Assembly (NCBI GenBank): GCA_900313435.1
Contig: OMRF01000179.1
Location: 1 to 10,404, forward strand
Origin: an uncultured Lachnospiraceae bacterium
GTDB taxonomy: Bacteria > Bacillota > Clostridia > Lachnospirales > Lachnospiraceae
Reading direction: 5' to 3'
Length of the DNA: 10,404 bases
Below, piece after piece: positions 1 through 7,074 of the stretch. Both the position numbers and the translations under genes were made by a program. The notes under the pieces were generated by a model, which ran no database searches, was not told the DNA's origin, and saw only the letters and a list, made by a program, of their open reading frames with translations. Each line of letters starts with the position of its first letter. Within the stretch, counting starts at the first letter, position 1.

Positions 1-66
1 CACCGATCAAGGGTGGATGAAAAACATTCCTTTGTGGAGTGTCTCTTCGATATGATGGACCACTGA
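1..66 (+). CDS. Possible 3' end of an unidentified gene (5' end outside window)
   Basis: Reading frame 1 is open from the window edge to a TGA at 64-66 and would end in ...FVECLFDMMDH. I do not recognise the protein. The only support is that the frame is open, its composition is protein-like, and the TGA is followed closely by a palindromic repeat, as at several other gene ends in this window. Frame 2 is also open to a TGA at 53-55 and begins TDQGW, faintly like the DQGW segment of IS3-type integrases, so the frame is not certain. This may simply be non-coding. Confidence 0.25.
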   Translation, partial: HRSRVDEKHSFVECLFDMMDH

Positions 67-87
67 CCCCGGCCTCGTGTTCCATTT

Positions 88-116
88 TGGACCCCCGGGA
101 CTGTCCCCGGGGTCCA
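88..116. repeat. GC-rich imperfect palindrome
   Basis: Arms TGGACCCC (88-95) and GGGGTCCA (109-116) are exact inverse complements. After one C:C mismatch, an inner GGGA/TCCC stem closes on a CTG loop. A TGTCAC at 124-129 continues the element and matches one end of the other palindromes in the window. There is no T-tract, so a terminator is possible but not shown. It is probably a REP-like intergenic repeat, different in sequence from the GTGACA...TGTCAC family. Apart from this element, the possible gene end at 1-66 and the promoter for the first precursor gene, I see nothing else in 1-247. Confidence 0.55.
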
Positions 117-134
117 TTCCCAGTGTCACCTTAT

Positions 135-184
135 GGAACAAACTGTTCCCTTCTATTGCATAGGCAACATCTTGGCATTATCAT
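135..184 (+). promoter_or_regulatory. Promoter with upstream dyad for the six-cysteine precursor gene
   Basis: An inverted repeat GGAACA-AAC-TGTTCC (135-149) lies 6 bp upstream of a -35-like TTGCAT (156-161). After 17 bp comes a -10-like TATCAT (179-184). Transcription would start near 191, giving a leader of about 56 nt before the ATG at 248. The same arrangement, with identical spacings, precedes the precursor gene at 730-1068 on the other strand, and that match is the main reason to believe it. The dyad position just upstream of -35 fits an activator site. Which regulator binds is unknown; the HTH-receiver proteins in this window are the obvious candidates. Confidence 0.55.
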
Positions 185-247
185 CTCAAGAAAGAGATAG
201 ATAATAACTTTAAAAAATGTATCTGTTTTTAGAAGGGGGACAATATA

Positions 248-694
248 ATGTCAAAAGAAAACGCGATCAACTTTTTTAACCAATTCCGTGAGAACGAGAA
301 AGCGGAAGAGATCATGAAAAACAAGGGTAGGCTTGACGATGCCAAGAGTATGGCTCAGGCTTTATCTGAAGTCGCAGCCGAGATGGGTGAGAATATTTCA
401 CCGGAGGATTTCGAAGCGGCACTGGAAGACTATGAAGCAAAGATGCGTCAGAAAACCGATTCTGTTGTATCCGGTATTGAGGAATTAGAAGATGATTCAA
501 TAGAAAATGTAGCCGGTGGCGGAAAGGGACGTTCATCGAGAGAGCAATGTTATCACTCTTTTAATCCCAATGAGATTTGCGGAACCCAGGACGTTTGTAA
601 TTATGCGCTTATACTGTATCCCTGCAGTGGTACTTTCCACGATGCGGACTGCGTTGCTTTCAATTTTTGTGATAATTTTTTGAATAATCGTTGA
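248..694 (+). CDS. Nif11-like double-glycine precursor with six-cysteine cargo
   Basis: A 148-residue precursor for the NHLM-type exporter. Residues 1-91 form an acidic, helical Nif11-like leader (starts MSKENAINFF) ending in a double-glycine site, VAGG at 88-91, where a C39 peptidase would cut. The predicted cargo is about 57 residues (92-148), Gly/Ser-rich at first, with six cysteines at 101, 111, 117, 126, 135 and 141, an even number that could form three disulfides after export. The start is supported by AGAAGGGGGA about 8 nt upstream of the ATG. The gene has its own predicted promoter and converges on the next precursor gene; a palindromic repeat starts one base after its stop. The cargo does not resemble a known bacteriocin to me. 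Cys/Ser/Thr could be RiPP modification sites, but no modifying enzyme is encoded here. The precursor call is secure in kind; the mature activity is unknown. Confidence 0.8.
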   Translation: MSKENAINFFNQFRENEKAEEIMKNKGRLDDAKSMAQALSEVAAEMGENISPEDFEAALEDYEAKMRQKTDSVVSGIEELEDDSIENVAGGGKGRSSREQCYHSFNPNEICGTQDVCNYALILYPCSGTFHDADCVAFNFCDNFLNNR

Positions 695-695
695 T

Positions 696-723
696 GTGAC
701 AGAAGGGACGGTTCCAATGTCAC
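696..723. repeat. GTGACA...TGTCAC palindromic repeat, copy 1 (28 bp)
   Basis: Ends GTGACA and TGTCAC are inverse complements around the conserved core GGGACGGTTC. It lies between two convergent genes, one base after the TGA at 692-694 and 6 bp before the stop of the minus-strand gene at 730. The position would suit a bidirectional terminator or mRNA-end hairpin, but there is no T-tract. It is a REP-like element, related to the copies at 1163, 1205, 9491 and 9855. Confidence 0.8.
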
Positions 724-729
724 CTGCTT

Positions 730-1068
730 TCACCCCAAAATCCTGTTATACATAGCATTTCCGCATTTAGTGCACTTATACACTTCATTCGTACCAAAGA
801 AACGCCCCGGTTCAGTCTTATAAAAGACATAATTATGATCGCAGGAATCGAAAATATCAGACTTGCCTCCGACAACATCATCAAGCGAAGCATCATCAAG
901 CTCTTCAGGATCCATCTCGAAATCCAGCTCGTATCCAAGGGATTCTGCAAACGAAACAATCTTGTGGCGCAGATCATCGCCCTTGCCGGTAATGCCCTTC
1001 GCTCTTTCCTTTAGATCTTCTTTTTTGGATATTATCTCTTCGAATTCTGTTATGGTGATCTTTTTCAT
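730..1068 (-). CDS. Nif11-like double-glycine precursor with zinc-ribbon-like cargo
   Basis: A 112-residue precursor. Residues 1-68 are a charged helical leader in the Nif11 style, ending in VVGG at 65-68, the predicted C39 cleavage site. The 44-residue cargo has Cys76-x-His78 and Cys99-x-x-Cys102-Gly, a spaced metal-ligand pattern like a small zinc ribbon. It aligns by eye with the cargos at 9872-10165 and 10203-10404 (CxH or CxxC, then a KT/TG segment, then CxxCG). The open frame continues upstream to 1191, but that extension runs into palindromic repeats and is not Nif11-like. ATG 1068 has GAAGAG about 5 nt upstream. An in-frame ATG at 1080 is possible but has a poorer site and would leave a leader of only about 16 nt after the predicted promoter. 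Metal binding is inference. Confidence 0.75.
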   Translation of the reverse strand: MKKITITEFEEIISKKEDLKERAKGITGKGDDLRHKIVSFAESLGYELDFEMDPEELDDASLDDVVGGKSDIFDSCDHNYVFYKTEPGRFFGTNEVYKCTKCGNAMYNRILG

Positions 1069-1102
1069 ATTACTCTTCATAATTACCACAACATTTTCTA
1101 CT

Positions 1103-1152
1103 AAGATAATCCATGTATTATTTCTTTGCCATAGGAGGGAACAGAATGTGCC
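1103..1152 (-). promoter_or_regulatory. Promoter with upstream dyad for the zinc-ribbon-like precursor gene
   Basis: Read on the minus strand: GGCACA-TTC-TGTTCC (1152-1138), 6 bp, -35-like TGGCAA (1131-1126), 17 bp, -10-like TATCTT (1108-1103). Transcription would start near 1096, about 28 nt before ATG 1068. It shares 16 of 18 bases with the segment at 143-160 upstream of the six-cysteine precursor, and all spacings are the same. It lets this precursor be transcribed separately from the exporter operon that ends at 1230. Confidence 0.55.
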
Positions 1153-1162
1153 ATCAACGGAT

Positions 1163-1191
1163 GTGACAACGAGAACCGTCCCCACTGTCAC
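1163..1191. repeat. GTGACA...TGTCAC palindromic repeat, copy 2 (29 bp, inverted)
   Basis: GTGACA at 1163-1168 and TGTCAC at 1186-1191 flank GAGAACCGTCCCC, which is the inverse of the core seen at 696-723 and 9491-9519. It is the first of a tandem pair in the 161-bp gap between the STAS gene and the precursor gene at 730-1068. Confidence 0.85.
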
Positions 1192-1204
1192 GTGTCACCC
1201 GGAC

Positions 1205-1233
1205 GTGACAGCGAGAACCGTCCCTACTGTCAC
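1205..1233. repeat. GTGACA...TGTCAC palindromic repeat, copy 3 (29 bp, inverted)
   Basis: This is the second member of the tandem pair, separated from copy 2 by 13 bp and nearly identical to it. Its TGTCAC end (1228-1233) contains the minus-strand TGA stop of the STAS gene (1230-1232), so the repeat supplies that gene's stop codon. Confidence 0.85.
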
Positions 1234-1538
1234 CTGACAACATCCAAAATATCCGAGAACCCGGTTTCCTCAAAGATTTCCAGGATTACTTCATTGGCAT
1301 TTACAACTTTAACATTCTCATATCCCTGTTCTTCCATATACTGCTGTGCGGCCAGAAGAGTACGAAGTCCTGCCGAAGATATGTACTCGAGCTTTGCACA
1401 GTCAACAGTAATGGAATTTATTTTCTCAAAATATCCTTCAATCTCTTTTTCCAGGCTCTGAGATGTGAGCGCATCCAGTCTTCCTTCCAGAACTACCGTC
1501 AGATCTGTTCCTTCAAGATTCATTGTAGTGTTCAGCAT
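1230..1538 (-). CDS. STAS-domain protein (anti-sigma factor antagonist type)
   Basis: A 102-residue single STAS domain of the SpoIIAA/RsbV type. It shows the opening strand (LTVVLEGRLDALTSQSLEKE), the core strand ITVDCAKLEYISSAGLRTLL, and the closing EIFEETGFSDIL helix. The ISSAGLR loop carries Ser54/Ser55, the site phosphorylated by anti-sigma kinases in this family. In known systems the unphosphorylated protein captures an RsbW/SpoIIAB-type kinase and frees a sigma factor. No such kinase, SpoIIE phosphatase or sigma factor is in the window, so its partner is unknown. ATG 1538 is chosen because AAGGAGT lies 5-6 nt upstream; it starts 13 bp after the ABC gene and is the last gene of the exporter operon. 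The open frame extends a further 15 codons into the ABC gene, which is unlikely to be used. Confidence 0.85.
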   Translation of the reverse strand: MLNTTMNLEGTDLTVVLEGRLDALTSQSLEKEIEGYFEKINSITVDCAKLEYISSAGLRTLLAAQQYMEEQGYENVKVVNANEVILEIFEETGFSDILDVVR

Positions 1539-1551
1539 TTGATACTCCTTT

Positions 1552-3741
1552 CTATTCTGACTTGTCCAGGCGCTGCCTTTCAACCAGCTCAGCGAAAAGC
1601 CCTTTCTTTTCGATCAGTTCATCGTAGGTTCCGTCTTCTGCGATCTTTCCCTTATCAAGTACCAATATCCTGTCACAATGCCTGATGGTGGACAGGCGGT
1701 GCGCAATGACGATCCTGGTGCACTTGAGCGCGTCCAATGCTTCAGAGACCTTCTTCTGTGTCTTGTTGTCAAGAGCGCTGGTAGCCTCGTCAAATATGAG
1801 TACCTTGGGCTTGGGAGCAATTGCTCTCGCGATCATGAGCCTTTGCTTCTGTCCGCCCGAGATCCCGCCTTGCCCCTCAGAAATAAGCGTATTCATTCCC
1901 ATGGGCATTTCTCTTATGTCATCGGCTATTCCCGCGAGCTCAGCAGCTTCCCAGGCATCGTCCAAAGTAAGATGAGGAGCCGCAATGACGATATTTGAGT
2001 AAATGTCCCCCTGGAAAAGAGCTCCATCCTGAGTAACAGCACCGATCCTGCGCCTTACGCTGTGCATATCAAGCTTTGTGGCATCCTTGCTATCATAGTA
2101 GACCGCGCCCTTTTCAGGCTTTTCAAATCCGAGCAGGAGGCGGACAAGGGTTGATTTACCGCATCCGGTGGTACCGACAATTGCTATATACTCTCCGCTG
2201 TTTATCTTAAGATTCATGCCGTCAACCACATAAGGCATAGACTCTTTGTATCTGAAATACACATTGGAAAGCTCTATATTTCCCTTTAGTTCCGCAACCA
2301 GTTCCTTGTCCGCCGAGAACTCCGGCGCTGTTTTCAGTATCGGCTCAGCCATATCAATAATAGGTTTGAGTCCTGCGATGCTTTGAGCTACGGATGTGAG
2401 CCCCGTACAAGCTCCCATAACAGCTCCGAAAGCCGCGTTAAACGCCAGATAATTGGACGGCTGAATGCCTGTGGAAGCGGCAATAAAATAAAGGACTATT
2501 GTTCCGAAAAGCGAAACCGCCAAATTGATAACAGAGCTGGTTTTGAGAAATATCGGAACGTCATAGGTAAAAGACGCCTCTTTGGCATATGCATCCGCCC
2601 ATTTTGAAAACGCTCTTTTTTCGGCTCCGGCAAGCTTTATCTTCTGTACACCGTATATCAGCGCATAGCTAAGACCGCTGTTCTTTGCACTGTTTTCCAT
2701 GGCGGCTTTGGTGTATTTCACATTCATAAGGGCTGTTACCACATTGATAAGAACAGTCAGCATTATTATCAATAAGGCCGGAACAACCAGCGACGGCGCA
2801 AAGGCAGCAATCTGCGTCACATACAACAGGGAGAATACTGCTGTTATACCTGTTGAAGAAATGCTTTCTAGCAGTATGCTGCAAAGAGAGCGCATGCTTG
2901 CCGATCGGCTTGAAAGCTCTCCGGAGGAGTACTTCCTGAAAAAATTTGCCGGAAGATTCATGACCCTTGACATGACCGCCGCCTCAACCGAAAGCTCTAT
3001 CTTGCCCTTGACCCGGCTCAAAGTTATTGATTTAACCGAATTGATAAGCATGGATGAAATTGCGGAAGAAATCATAAGTATAGCGGTACCCACAAGGAAA
3101 AGCATATTCTTGCTTTCGACAACCAGGCCTGTAAGAACTCCGGTTGCGTTCGGCAGTATCATACCAACCAGCGTGGCAAGAAATGTCAAAATTATAAAAA
3201 GAGCAACGTCGCTTCTATGGAGACACCCTGCCATGTAAAGAATAAAATCCTTTATCTTCAGTTCCTTCAGAGGCATCGGCTTATAGAAACAAAGAGCATT
3301 GAGAGAGAAAAGCTTTGCGGTTTTTTTGTTTAAGATCACTTTGTTCCCGGTTTCGGGATCGTGGAAATAATAGCCTCCGAAATTCCCGGGCAAAAGAGCA
3401 ACCGCCTTGTTTCCCTCATTCAGATAACCAAGAAGAGGTCCGAAGGCATCCTTGTACCAGCCCTCCTTAAGTTCTACTTTCCTGTACATTATCCCGTAGG
3501 GACGAAGGCTCCATTCCAGCTGATCATCCGTATCCTTTACCGATGCCGGTACATCCTTGGGTTTGAAATGATAATATTTCAGGACATCATCGATGGCTGC
3601 TTTTGTAATGGTGCGCTGATCATCGGCAAGTCCTGAGTCATGCTTTCCCAGCACAACGGAAGCCATGCGAAATACAGAGTCTTCAAAAACCTTTTGATCG
3701 TCCTGTTTTATTTGTCTGACCTGTCTGTCAAACCAACCCAT
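1552..3741 (-). CDS. NHLM-type ABC exporter 2, ATP-binding/permease protein without peptidase
   Basis: A 729-residue half-type exporter resembling the second ABC protein of NHLM microcin clusters (TIGR03797-type). An N-terminal cytoplasmic domain (about 1-165) lacks the Cys/His/Asp set of C39 peptidases. A six-helix ABC permease region follows (about 175-470). The nucleotide-binding domain has Walker A GTTGCGKST (523-531), Q-loop Gln571, signature ISGGQ (627-631), Walker B with FDE (650-652) and H-loop His681. Both catalytic Glu and His are present, so it should hydrolyse ATP. It begins 14 bp after the C39 ABC gene with GAGGTG as ribosome binding site. Known NHLM clusters pair these two ABC proteins, so it probably forms a heteromeric exporter or a second export step with its neighbour. 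Start and frame are secure; the substrate is inferred from context. Confidence 0.9.
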   Translation of the reverse strand: MGWFDRQVRQIKQDDQKVFEDSVFRMASVVLGKHDSGLADDQRTITKAAIDDVLKYYHFKPKDVPASVKDTDDQLEWSLRPYGIMYRKVELKEGWYKDAFGPLLGYLNEGNKAVALLPGNFGGYYFHDPETGNKVILNKKTAKLFSLNALCFYKPMPLKELKIKDFILYMAGCLHRSDVALFIILTFLATLVGMILPNATGVLTGLVVESKNMLFLVGTAILMISSAISSMLINSVKSITLSRVKGKIELSVEAAVMSRVMNLPANFFRKYSSGELSSRSASMRSLCSILLESISSTGITAVFSLLYVTQIAAFAPSLVVPALLIIMLTVLINVVTALMNVKYTKAAMENSAKNSGLSYALIYGVQKIKLAGAEKRAFSKWADAYAKEASFTYDVPIFLKTSSVINLAVSLFGTIVLYFIAASTGIQPSNYLAFNAAFGAVMGACTGLTSVAQSIAGLKPIIDMAEPILKTAPEFSADKELVAELKGNIELSNVYFRYKESMPYVVDGMNLKINSGEYIAIVGTTGCGKSTLVRLLLGFEKPEKGAVYYDSKDATKLDMHSVRRRIGAVTQDGALFQGDIYSNIVIAAPHLTLDDAWEAAELAGIADDIREMPMGMNTLISEGQGGISGGQKQRLMIARAIAPKPKVLIFDEATSALDNKTQKKVSEALDALKCTRIVIAHRLSTIRHCDRILVLDKGKIAEDGTYDELIEKKGLFAELVERQRLDKSE

Positions 3742-3755
3742 ACATTCACACCTCG

Positions 3756-5936
3756 TTAATCATTTATGACAAACTCAGCATACGCGCCGCCTTTTGCCAT
3801 CAGCTCTTCGTGCGTGCCGCGCATCAATACTTTTCCATGATCCATGACTATGATCTCATCGCAGTCTCTGATAGTAGAAAGCCTGTGGGCGATCACTATA
3901 CAGGTAATACCCCTGTCCTTGACTGCCTTCACCAGTTCATATTCAGTCTTCGCGTCAAGAGCGCTGGTGGCCTCATCCATTATTATGATCGAAGGGTCCT
4001 GCGCAAGAACTCTGGCAATCTCTATCCTTTGCCTCTGACCTCCCGACAGATCCTTTCCGCCCTCTGCAAGAACACCGCTAAAGCCGCCGTCACGGGCCAT
4101 GATATCGTCATAGATCTGGGCGTCTTTCGCAGCCATTGTAATTTCAAAATCCTTGAGGGATTTATTCCACATCCTTATATTGTTTTCAATCGTATCCTCA
4201 AAAAGAACTATATCCTGGTCGACCACCGCTACAGAGCTGGTGAACACAGTCCGGTCTATGTCTTTGATAGGTTTGCCGTCAAACAGGATCTCACCGCTCC
4301 AGGGCTTATACAGTCCCGAGATAAGCTTTGAGAGCGTAGACTTTCCGCAACCGGAAGTGCCTACAAACGCAACTCTGCTCCCGGGTTCCAGGGTCATTGA
4401 AAAATCACTGATAAGGGGGTCTGAAAGTCTTGAATAACCAAAGGTGACATTCCTAAGTTCCACCTTTCCGCCAAGCTTTGAGTAATCTTCTTCAGCTTTT
4501 GCGGGTTCATCCTTAAAATGCTCATCCTCGGGATACTTCATCACGTCATCTATACGCTCCATATCGGTGCGCATGATCTGAATGGATTCTCCTGCTGAAA
4601 TGATAGTCATGACAGGACTCATAAATTGGGAAAGAAATCCCTGAAATGTCATGATGGCCCCTATGGTGAACTCACCACTGATAGTGAGAAATACGCCAAG
4701 TATCACAACTGTCAGATTCGCAAGCTGGGATGTAAGAGCCGGGAGTCCTCCAAGAAACGCGTTCAATCTGGTAAACCTGACTGACTGCGTATTGGCTGAT
4801 GCCTGGTAGCCCGCCCATTTCTGGAAATATCCGTTTTCGGCACCGCTCGCTTTGATGGTCTCAACCATCTGTATCCCGGAAACCGTGGCGGCTGAGAGTT
4901 TTCCTTTATCACGAACCTGAATTCTCATGATACTCTCACGCTTGTTTGCTATGATCCTTGAAAGAATGAGATTTACGGATATTGCGGCAATCCCGACAAG
5001 AGTGAGTATTGCGCTGTATCTTAGCATTACAACCAGATAAAAGACCATCATCACGCTGTTAAGAAAAAGCGGTGTAAAGGTGTTGACAAGAGTCGATGCA
5101 ATGCTTGCGTTTGTGCCCTGTCTCTGAAGAATATCACCAGAAAGGCGCTGCGAAAAGAATTCCATCGGCTTTTTCAGCACATTCCACATAAAGCTGCTGT
5201 TTCCGACCGCAGCAATTTTTCCGTTGATCTTCATCTGATATATCGCCTGGATAAAGGCGACTATTATCTGGGATATGGCGAGTACCGACATCAGAAAAAC
5301 AAACGGCATCAACAGCCCGCTGTTTTCTCCGGTCAACAGTCTGTCCATAAAGAACTTTGTAAAGACCGGGTTTAGCAAGCCAAAAAGATAACCAAGGACG
5401 CTCGTTATTATCAAAAAGACCATGGCTTCACCGGCGCCTTTAAGATGTTCCCTCACGTACTCTAATACACTTTTCTTTTTACCTGATGGTTCAAAGTCTT
5501 CTCCCGGCTCTATGGCAAGGCATATCCCTGTAAAGGCTCTGTCGAATTCATCCATGGAAACCTTGACTTCGCCGCGTCCGGGGTCATTGATATATGCATA
5601 GTTCCCCTTAAAACCCTCAAGAACAACAAAGTGATTGAAATTCCAATGAATAATGCAAGGGTAGCTGATGCTTTTCTTCAGCCCTTCAACTTCACAGCGA
5701 AAACCTTTTGCCTTAAAGCCGTAGTTTCGTGCCGCAATGATCACATTTTTTGCCTTGGAGCCGTCGCGGCTTACGCCACAGTCTTTTCTTGCCTGCTCTA
5801 AAGGAACCCATTTCCCGTAATAAGCCATGACCATACACAGGCAGGCAGCACCGCACTCAAGCGCTTCAAGCTGCATTATTGTGGGAACCTTGGCCGCCCC
5901 TTTGGTTACGGGTTTTTTAACTTTACTGTTTTTCAT
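3756..5936 (-). CDS. NHLM-type ABC exporter 1 with N-terminal C39 peptidase
   Basis: A 726-residue peptidase-containing ABC transporter, TIGR03796-type. The C39 domain (about 15-150) has oxyanion Gln22, catalytic Cys28 in LECGAAC, His102 in NHFVVLEG and Asp118 in NDPGRG, a complete triad for cutting leaders after Gly-Gly. The permease follows (about 160-450). The nucleotide-binding domain has Walker A GTSGCGKST (526-534), Q-loop Gln574, LSGGQ (630-634), Walker B MDE (653-655) and His684, all intact. Its expected role is to cleave and export the double-glycine precursors flanking this operon. The ATG follows the stop of the upstream gene by 3 bp. The preceding bases (AATAATGAATAATCT) contain no Shine-Dalgarno sequence, which suggests translational coupling by re-initiation. 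No better downstream start exists before the catalytic Cys. Confidence 0.93.
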   Translation of the reverse strand: MKNSKVKKPVTKGAAKVPTIMQLEALECGAACLCMVMAYYGKWVPLEQARKDCGVSRDGSKAKNVIIAARNYGFKAKGFRCEVEGLKKSISYPCIIHWNFNHFVVLEGFKGNYAYINDPGRGEVKVSMDEFDRAFTGICLAIEPGEDFEPSGKKKSVLEYVREHLKGAGEAMVFLIITSVLGYLFGLLNPVFTKFFMDRLLTGENSGLLMPFVFLMSVLAISQIIVAFIQAIYQMKINGKIAAVGNSSFMWNVLKKPMEFFSQRLSGDILQRQGTNASIASTLVNTFTPLFLNSVMMVFYLVVMLRYSAILTLVGIAAISVNLILSRIIANKRESIMRIQVRDKGKLSAATVSGIQMVETIKASGAENGYFQKWAGYQASANTQSVRFTRLNAFLGGLPALTSQLANLTVVILGVFLTISGEFTIGAIMTFQGFLSQFMSPVMTIISAGESIQIMRTDMERIDDVMKYPEDEHFKDEPAKAEEDYSKLGGKVELRNVTFGYSRLSDPLISDFSMTLEPGSRVAFVGTSGCGKSTLSKLISGLYKPWSGEILFDGKPIKDIDRTVFTSSVAVVDQDIVLFEDTIENNIRMWNKSLKDFEITMAAKDAQIYDDIMARDGGFSGVLAEGGKDLSGGQRQRIEIARVLAQDPSIIIMDEATSALDAKTEYELVKAVKDRGITCIVIAHRLSTIRDCDEIIVMDHGKVLMRGTHEELMAKGGAYAEFVIND

Positions 5937-5939
5937 AGA

Positions 5940-6362
5940 TTATTCATTATTATTGAACAATAATCCCATTACCTGAGTTTGTCTGTAGGTTACAGTCGCC
6001 TCGTACTTCCCGTCTTCAAGAGTAGTATTTGCTATGGCAAAATAACCGTCATCATCTTTTCCGACGCTGATGATCGGCCATTCCGTGTCACCGATCTTTA
6101 TATTCATGCCTTCCTTAACATTTTCGGCAAACTTCTGGCTTTTGAACTCCATGACAATTGTATTTTCCTCCACATCTGCAACGCCTTCTATGGAACTTCC
6201 GATGTAGGCAAATGATCCCCATACAAAAAGCCCCAAAAGGAGCACTATTATTGCGATAAGAACGATCCAAACAGCCGGTTTCGTCACCTTAAGGTAATCA
6301 TTAAGCTGCTCGGGCGATGATATGTAGTTAAGGCTTTTTTCTCTGAATAATCCTTTGGCCAT
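5940..6362 (-). CDS. Short NHLM-type membrane-fusion (HlyD-like) secretion protein
   Basis: At 140 residues this is much shorter than typical NHLM HlyD-family adaptors, which run to roughly 400 residues. The N-terminus (LFREKSLNYISSPEQLNDYL, about 5-24) matches the conserved start of that family. One membrane helix follows (about 30-52). The outer part has a VKEGMNIKIGD segment typical of the beta-barrel of fusion proteins and a VTYRQTQVMGLLF end. The coiled-coil hairpin and lipoyl halves are missing. No frameshift is visible and the reading frame is tidy, so it looks like a genuine short form rather than a remnant. GGAGGAG lies about 5 nt upstream of the ATG. It sits 15 bp after the regulator gene and 3 bp before the C39 exporter. 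In a Gram-positive cell it may be a docking or gating subunit rather than a periplasm-spanning adaptor (inference). Confidence 0.8.
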   Translation of the reverse strand: MAKGLFREKSLNYISSPEQLNDYLKVTKPAVWIVLIAIIVLLLGLFVWGSFAYIGSSIEGVADVEENTIVMEFKSQKFAENVKEGMNIKIGDTEWPIISVGKDDDGYFAIANTTLEDGKYEATVTYRQTQVMGLLFNNNE

Positions 6363-6377
6363 TTATTCTCCTCCGCT

Positions 6378-6971
6378 TCAGATGATCCCTTCCACAGGGA
6401 ATCTAAGATGCTTGATCTGCTCTATTATTTTGGATCGGGTAAACGGCTTTATCATGTAGCCGCTGCAGAAGGTGTGTAATGCCCTCATGGTATGATTTGA
6501 GTTTTCCGAAACATAAATGACATTGATCCTCGGATTGAGGGACATAAGCTCTTTTGCCAGGGAAAAGACGCTTTCCGCATCTTCAATAAGCTCCAGAAAG
6601 GCAACGGCGATCTCCTTTGACCTGGCATACTCAAGCGCTAGTTCTGTATTGATAAAAGTTTTTACATTGGCTTTTGGTATATTTCTCTTTAACAGTCTGT
6701 CTTGTGTATTAAAATAATAGACATCATTACTGACCAGTATCACTTCGGGGGTCTCGGCAGGATCATCCCCATGTCGAAAAAAGTAATCAAAGTCAACCTC
6801 AAGTGCATCTGCCACTTTCCGGATCGTGGTTATATCCGGAATCCGGCTTGAAGCTTCCCAGTTCCCTATGCATCTTCTGCTCACAAAAAGAAGCTCAGCG
6901 AGATCCTGCTGGGTAAGCCCTTTGTCCATTCTGATTTTTTTCAGTCGTTCTCCGAACAGCTTATCTACCAT
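6378..6971 (-). CDS. HTH (XRE-type)-receiver regulator with Glu at the phospho-acceptor position
   Basis: A 197-residue cytoplasmic DNA-binding protein. Residues 6-62 are a Cro/C1-type helix-turn-helix (LTQQDLAELLFVSRRCIGNWE, recognition helix about 31-40). Residues 76-190 look like a receiver domain. Against the paralogue at 7177-7776, the phospho-acceptor Asp128 corresponds to Glu127 here (AFLELIE). The acidic pair is Asn82-Asp83, the switch Ser is 155, and the conserved Lys175-Pro is kept. The protein is therefore probably phosphorylation-independent or permanently active-like. Both paralogues end in HLRFPVxGI. It is the first gene of the exporter operon and is divergent from the paralogue and kinase. 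AAAGGTG lies about 7 nt upstream of the ATG. Its likely role is control of the exporter operon and/or precursor promoters (inference). Confidence 0.85.
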   Translation of the reverse strand: MVDKLFGERLKKIRMDKGLTQQDLAELLFVSRRCIGNWEASSRIPDITTIRKVADALEVDFDYFFRHGDDPAETPEVILVSNDVYYFNTQDRLLKRNIPKANVKTFINTELALEYARSKEIAVAFLELIEDAESVFSLAKELMSLNPRINVIYVSENSNHTMRALHTFCSGYMIKPFTRSKIIEQIKHLRFPVEGII

Positions 6972-7074
6972 TTGACAGCACCTTTATACGTGGCCGGGGG
7001 GATTCACTGTGAGTCGCTGTGGACATTGATCACAATCTTTCATATTTTAACATTAAACATATTCGGACTTTGTT

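Noticed and set aside
1..55. IS3-type transposase remnant suggested by TDQGW in frame 2
   Set aside because: Only five residues fit, the following residues do not continue the family pattern, and no inverted repeat or other transposase sequence is present.
1069..1191. Upstream extension of the precursor gene at 730-1068 to a start at 1191
   Set aside because: The extension covers a palindromic repeat and the predicted promoter and has no Nif11-like character; ATG 1068 gives a normal leader and has a ribosome binding site.
1163..1233. Two near-identical 29-bp repeats with a 13-bp spacer, resembling a minimal CRISPR array
   Set aside because: The units are palindromic with GTGACA/TGTCAC ends, single copies of the same element occur elsewhere in both orientations, the spacer is too short, and no cas gene is present. 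REP-like repeats fit better.
2699..3238. 179-codon plus-strand open frame inside the second ABC exporter gene
   Set aside because: It is antisense to the transmembrane region of an intact ABC protein; no ribosome binding site or recognisable domain.
3810..4331. 173-codon plus-strand open frame inside the C39 exporter gene
   Set aside because: It is antisense to the ATP-binding domain, whose motifs are all intact on the minus strand.
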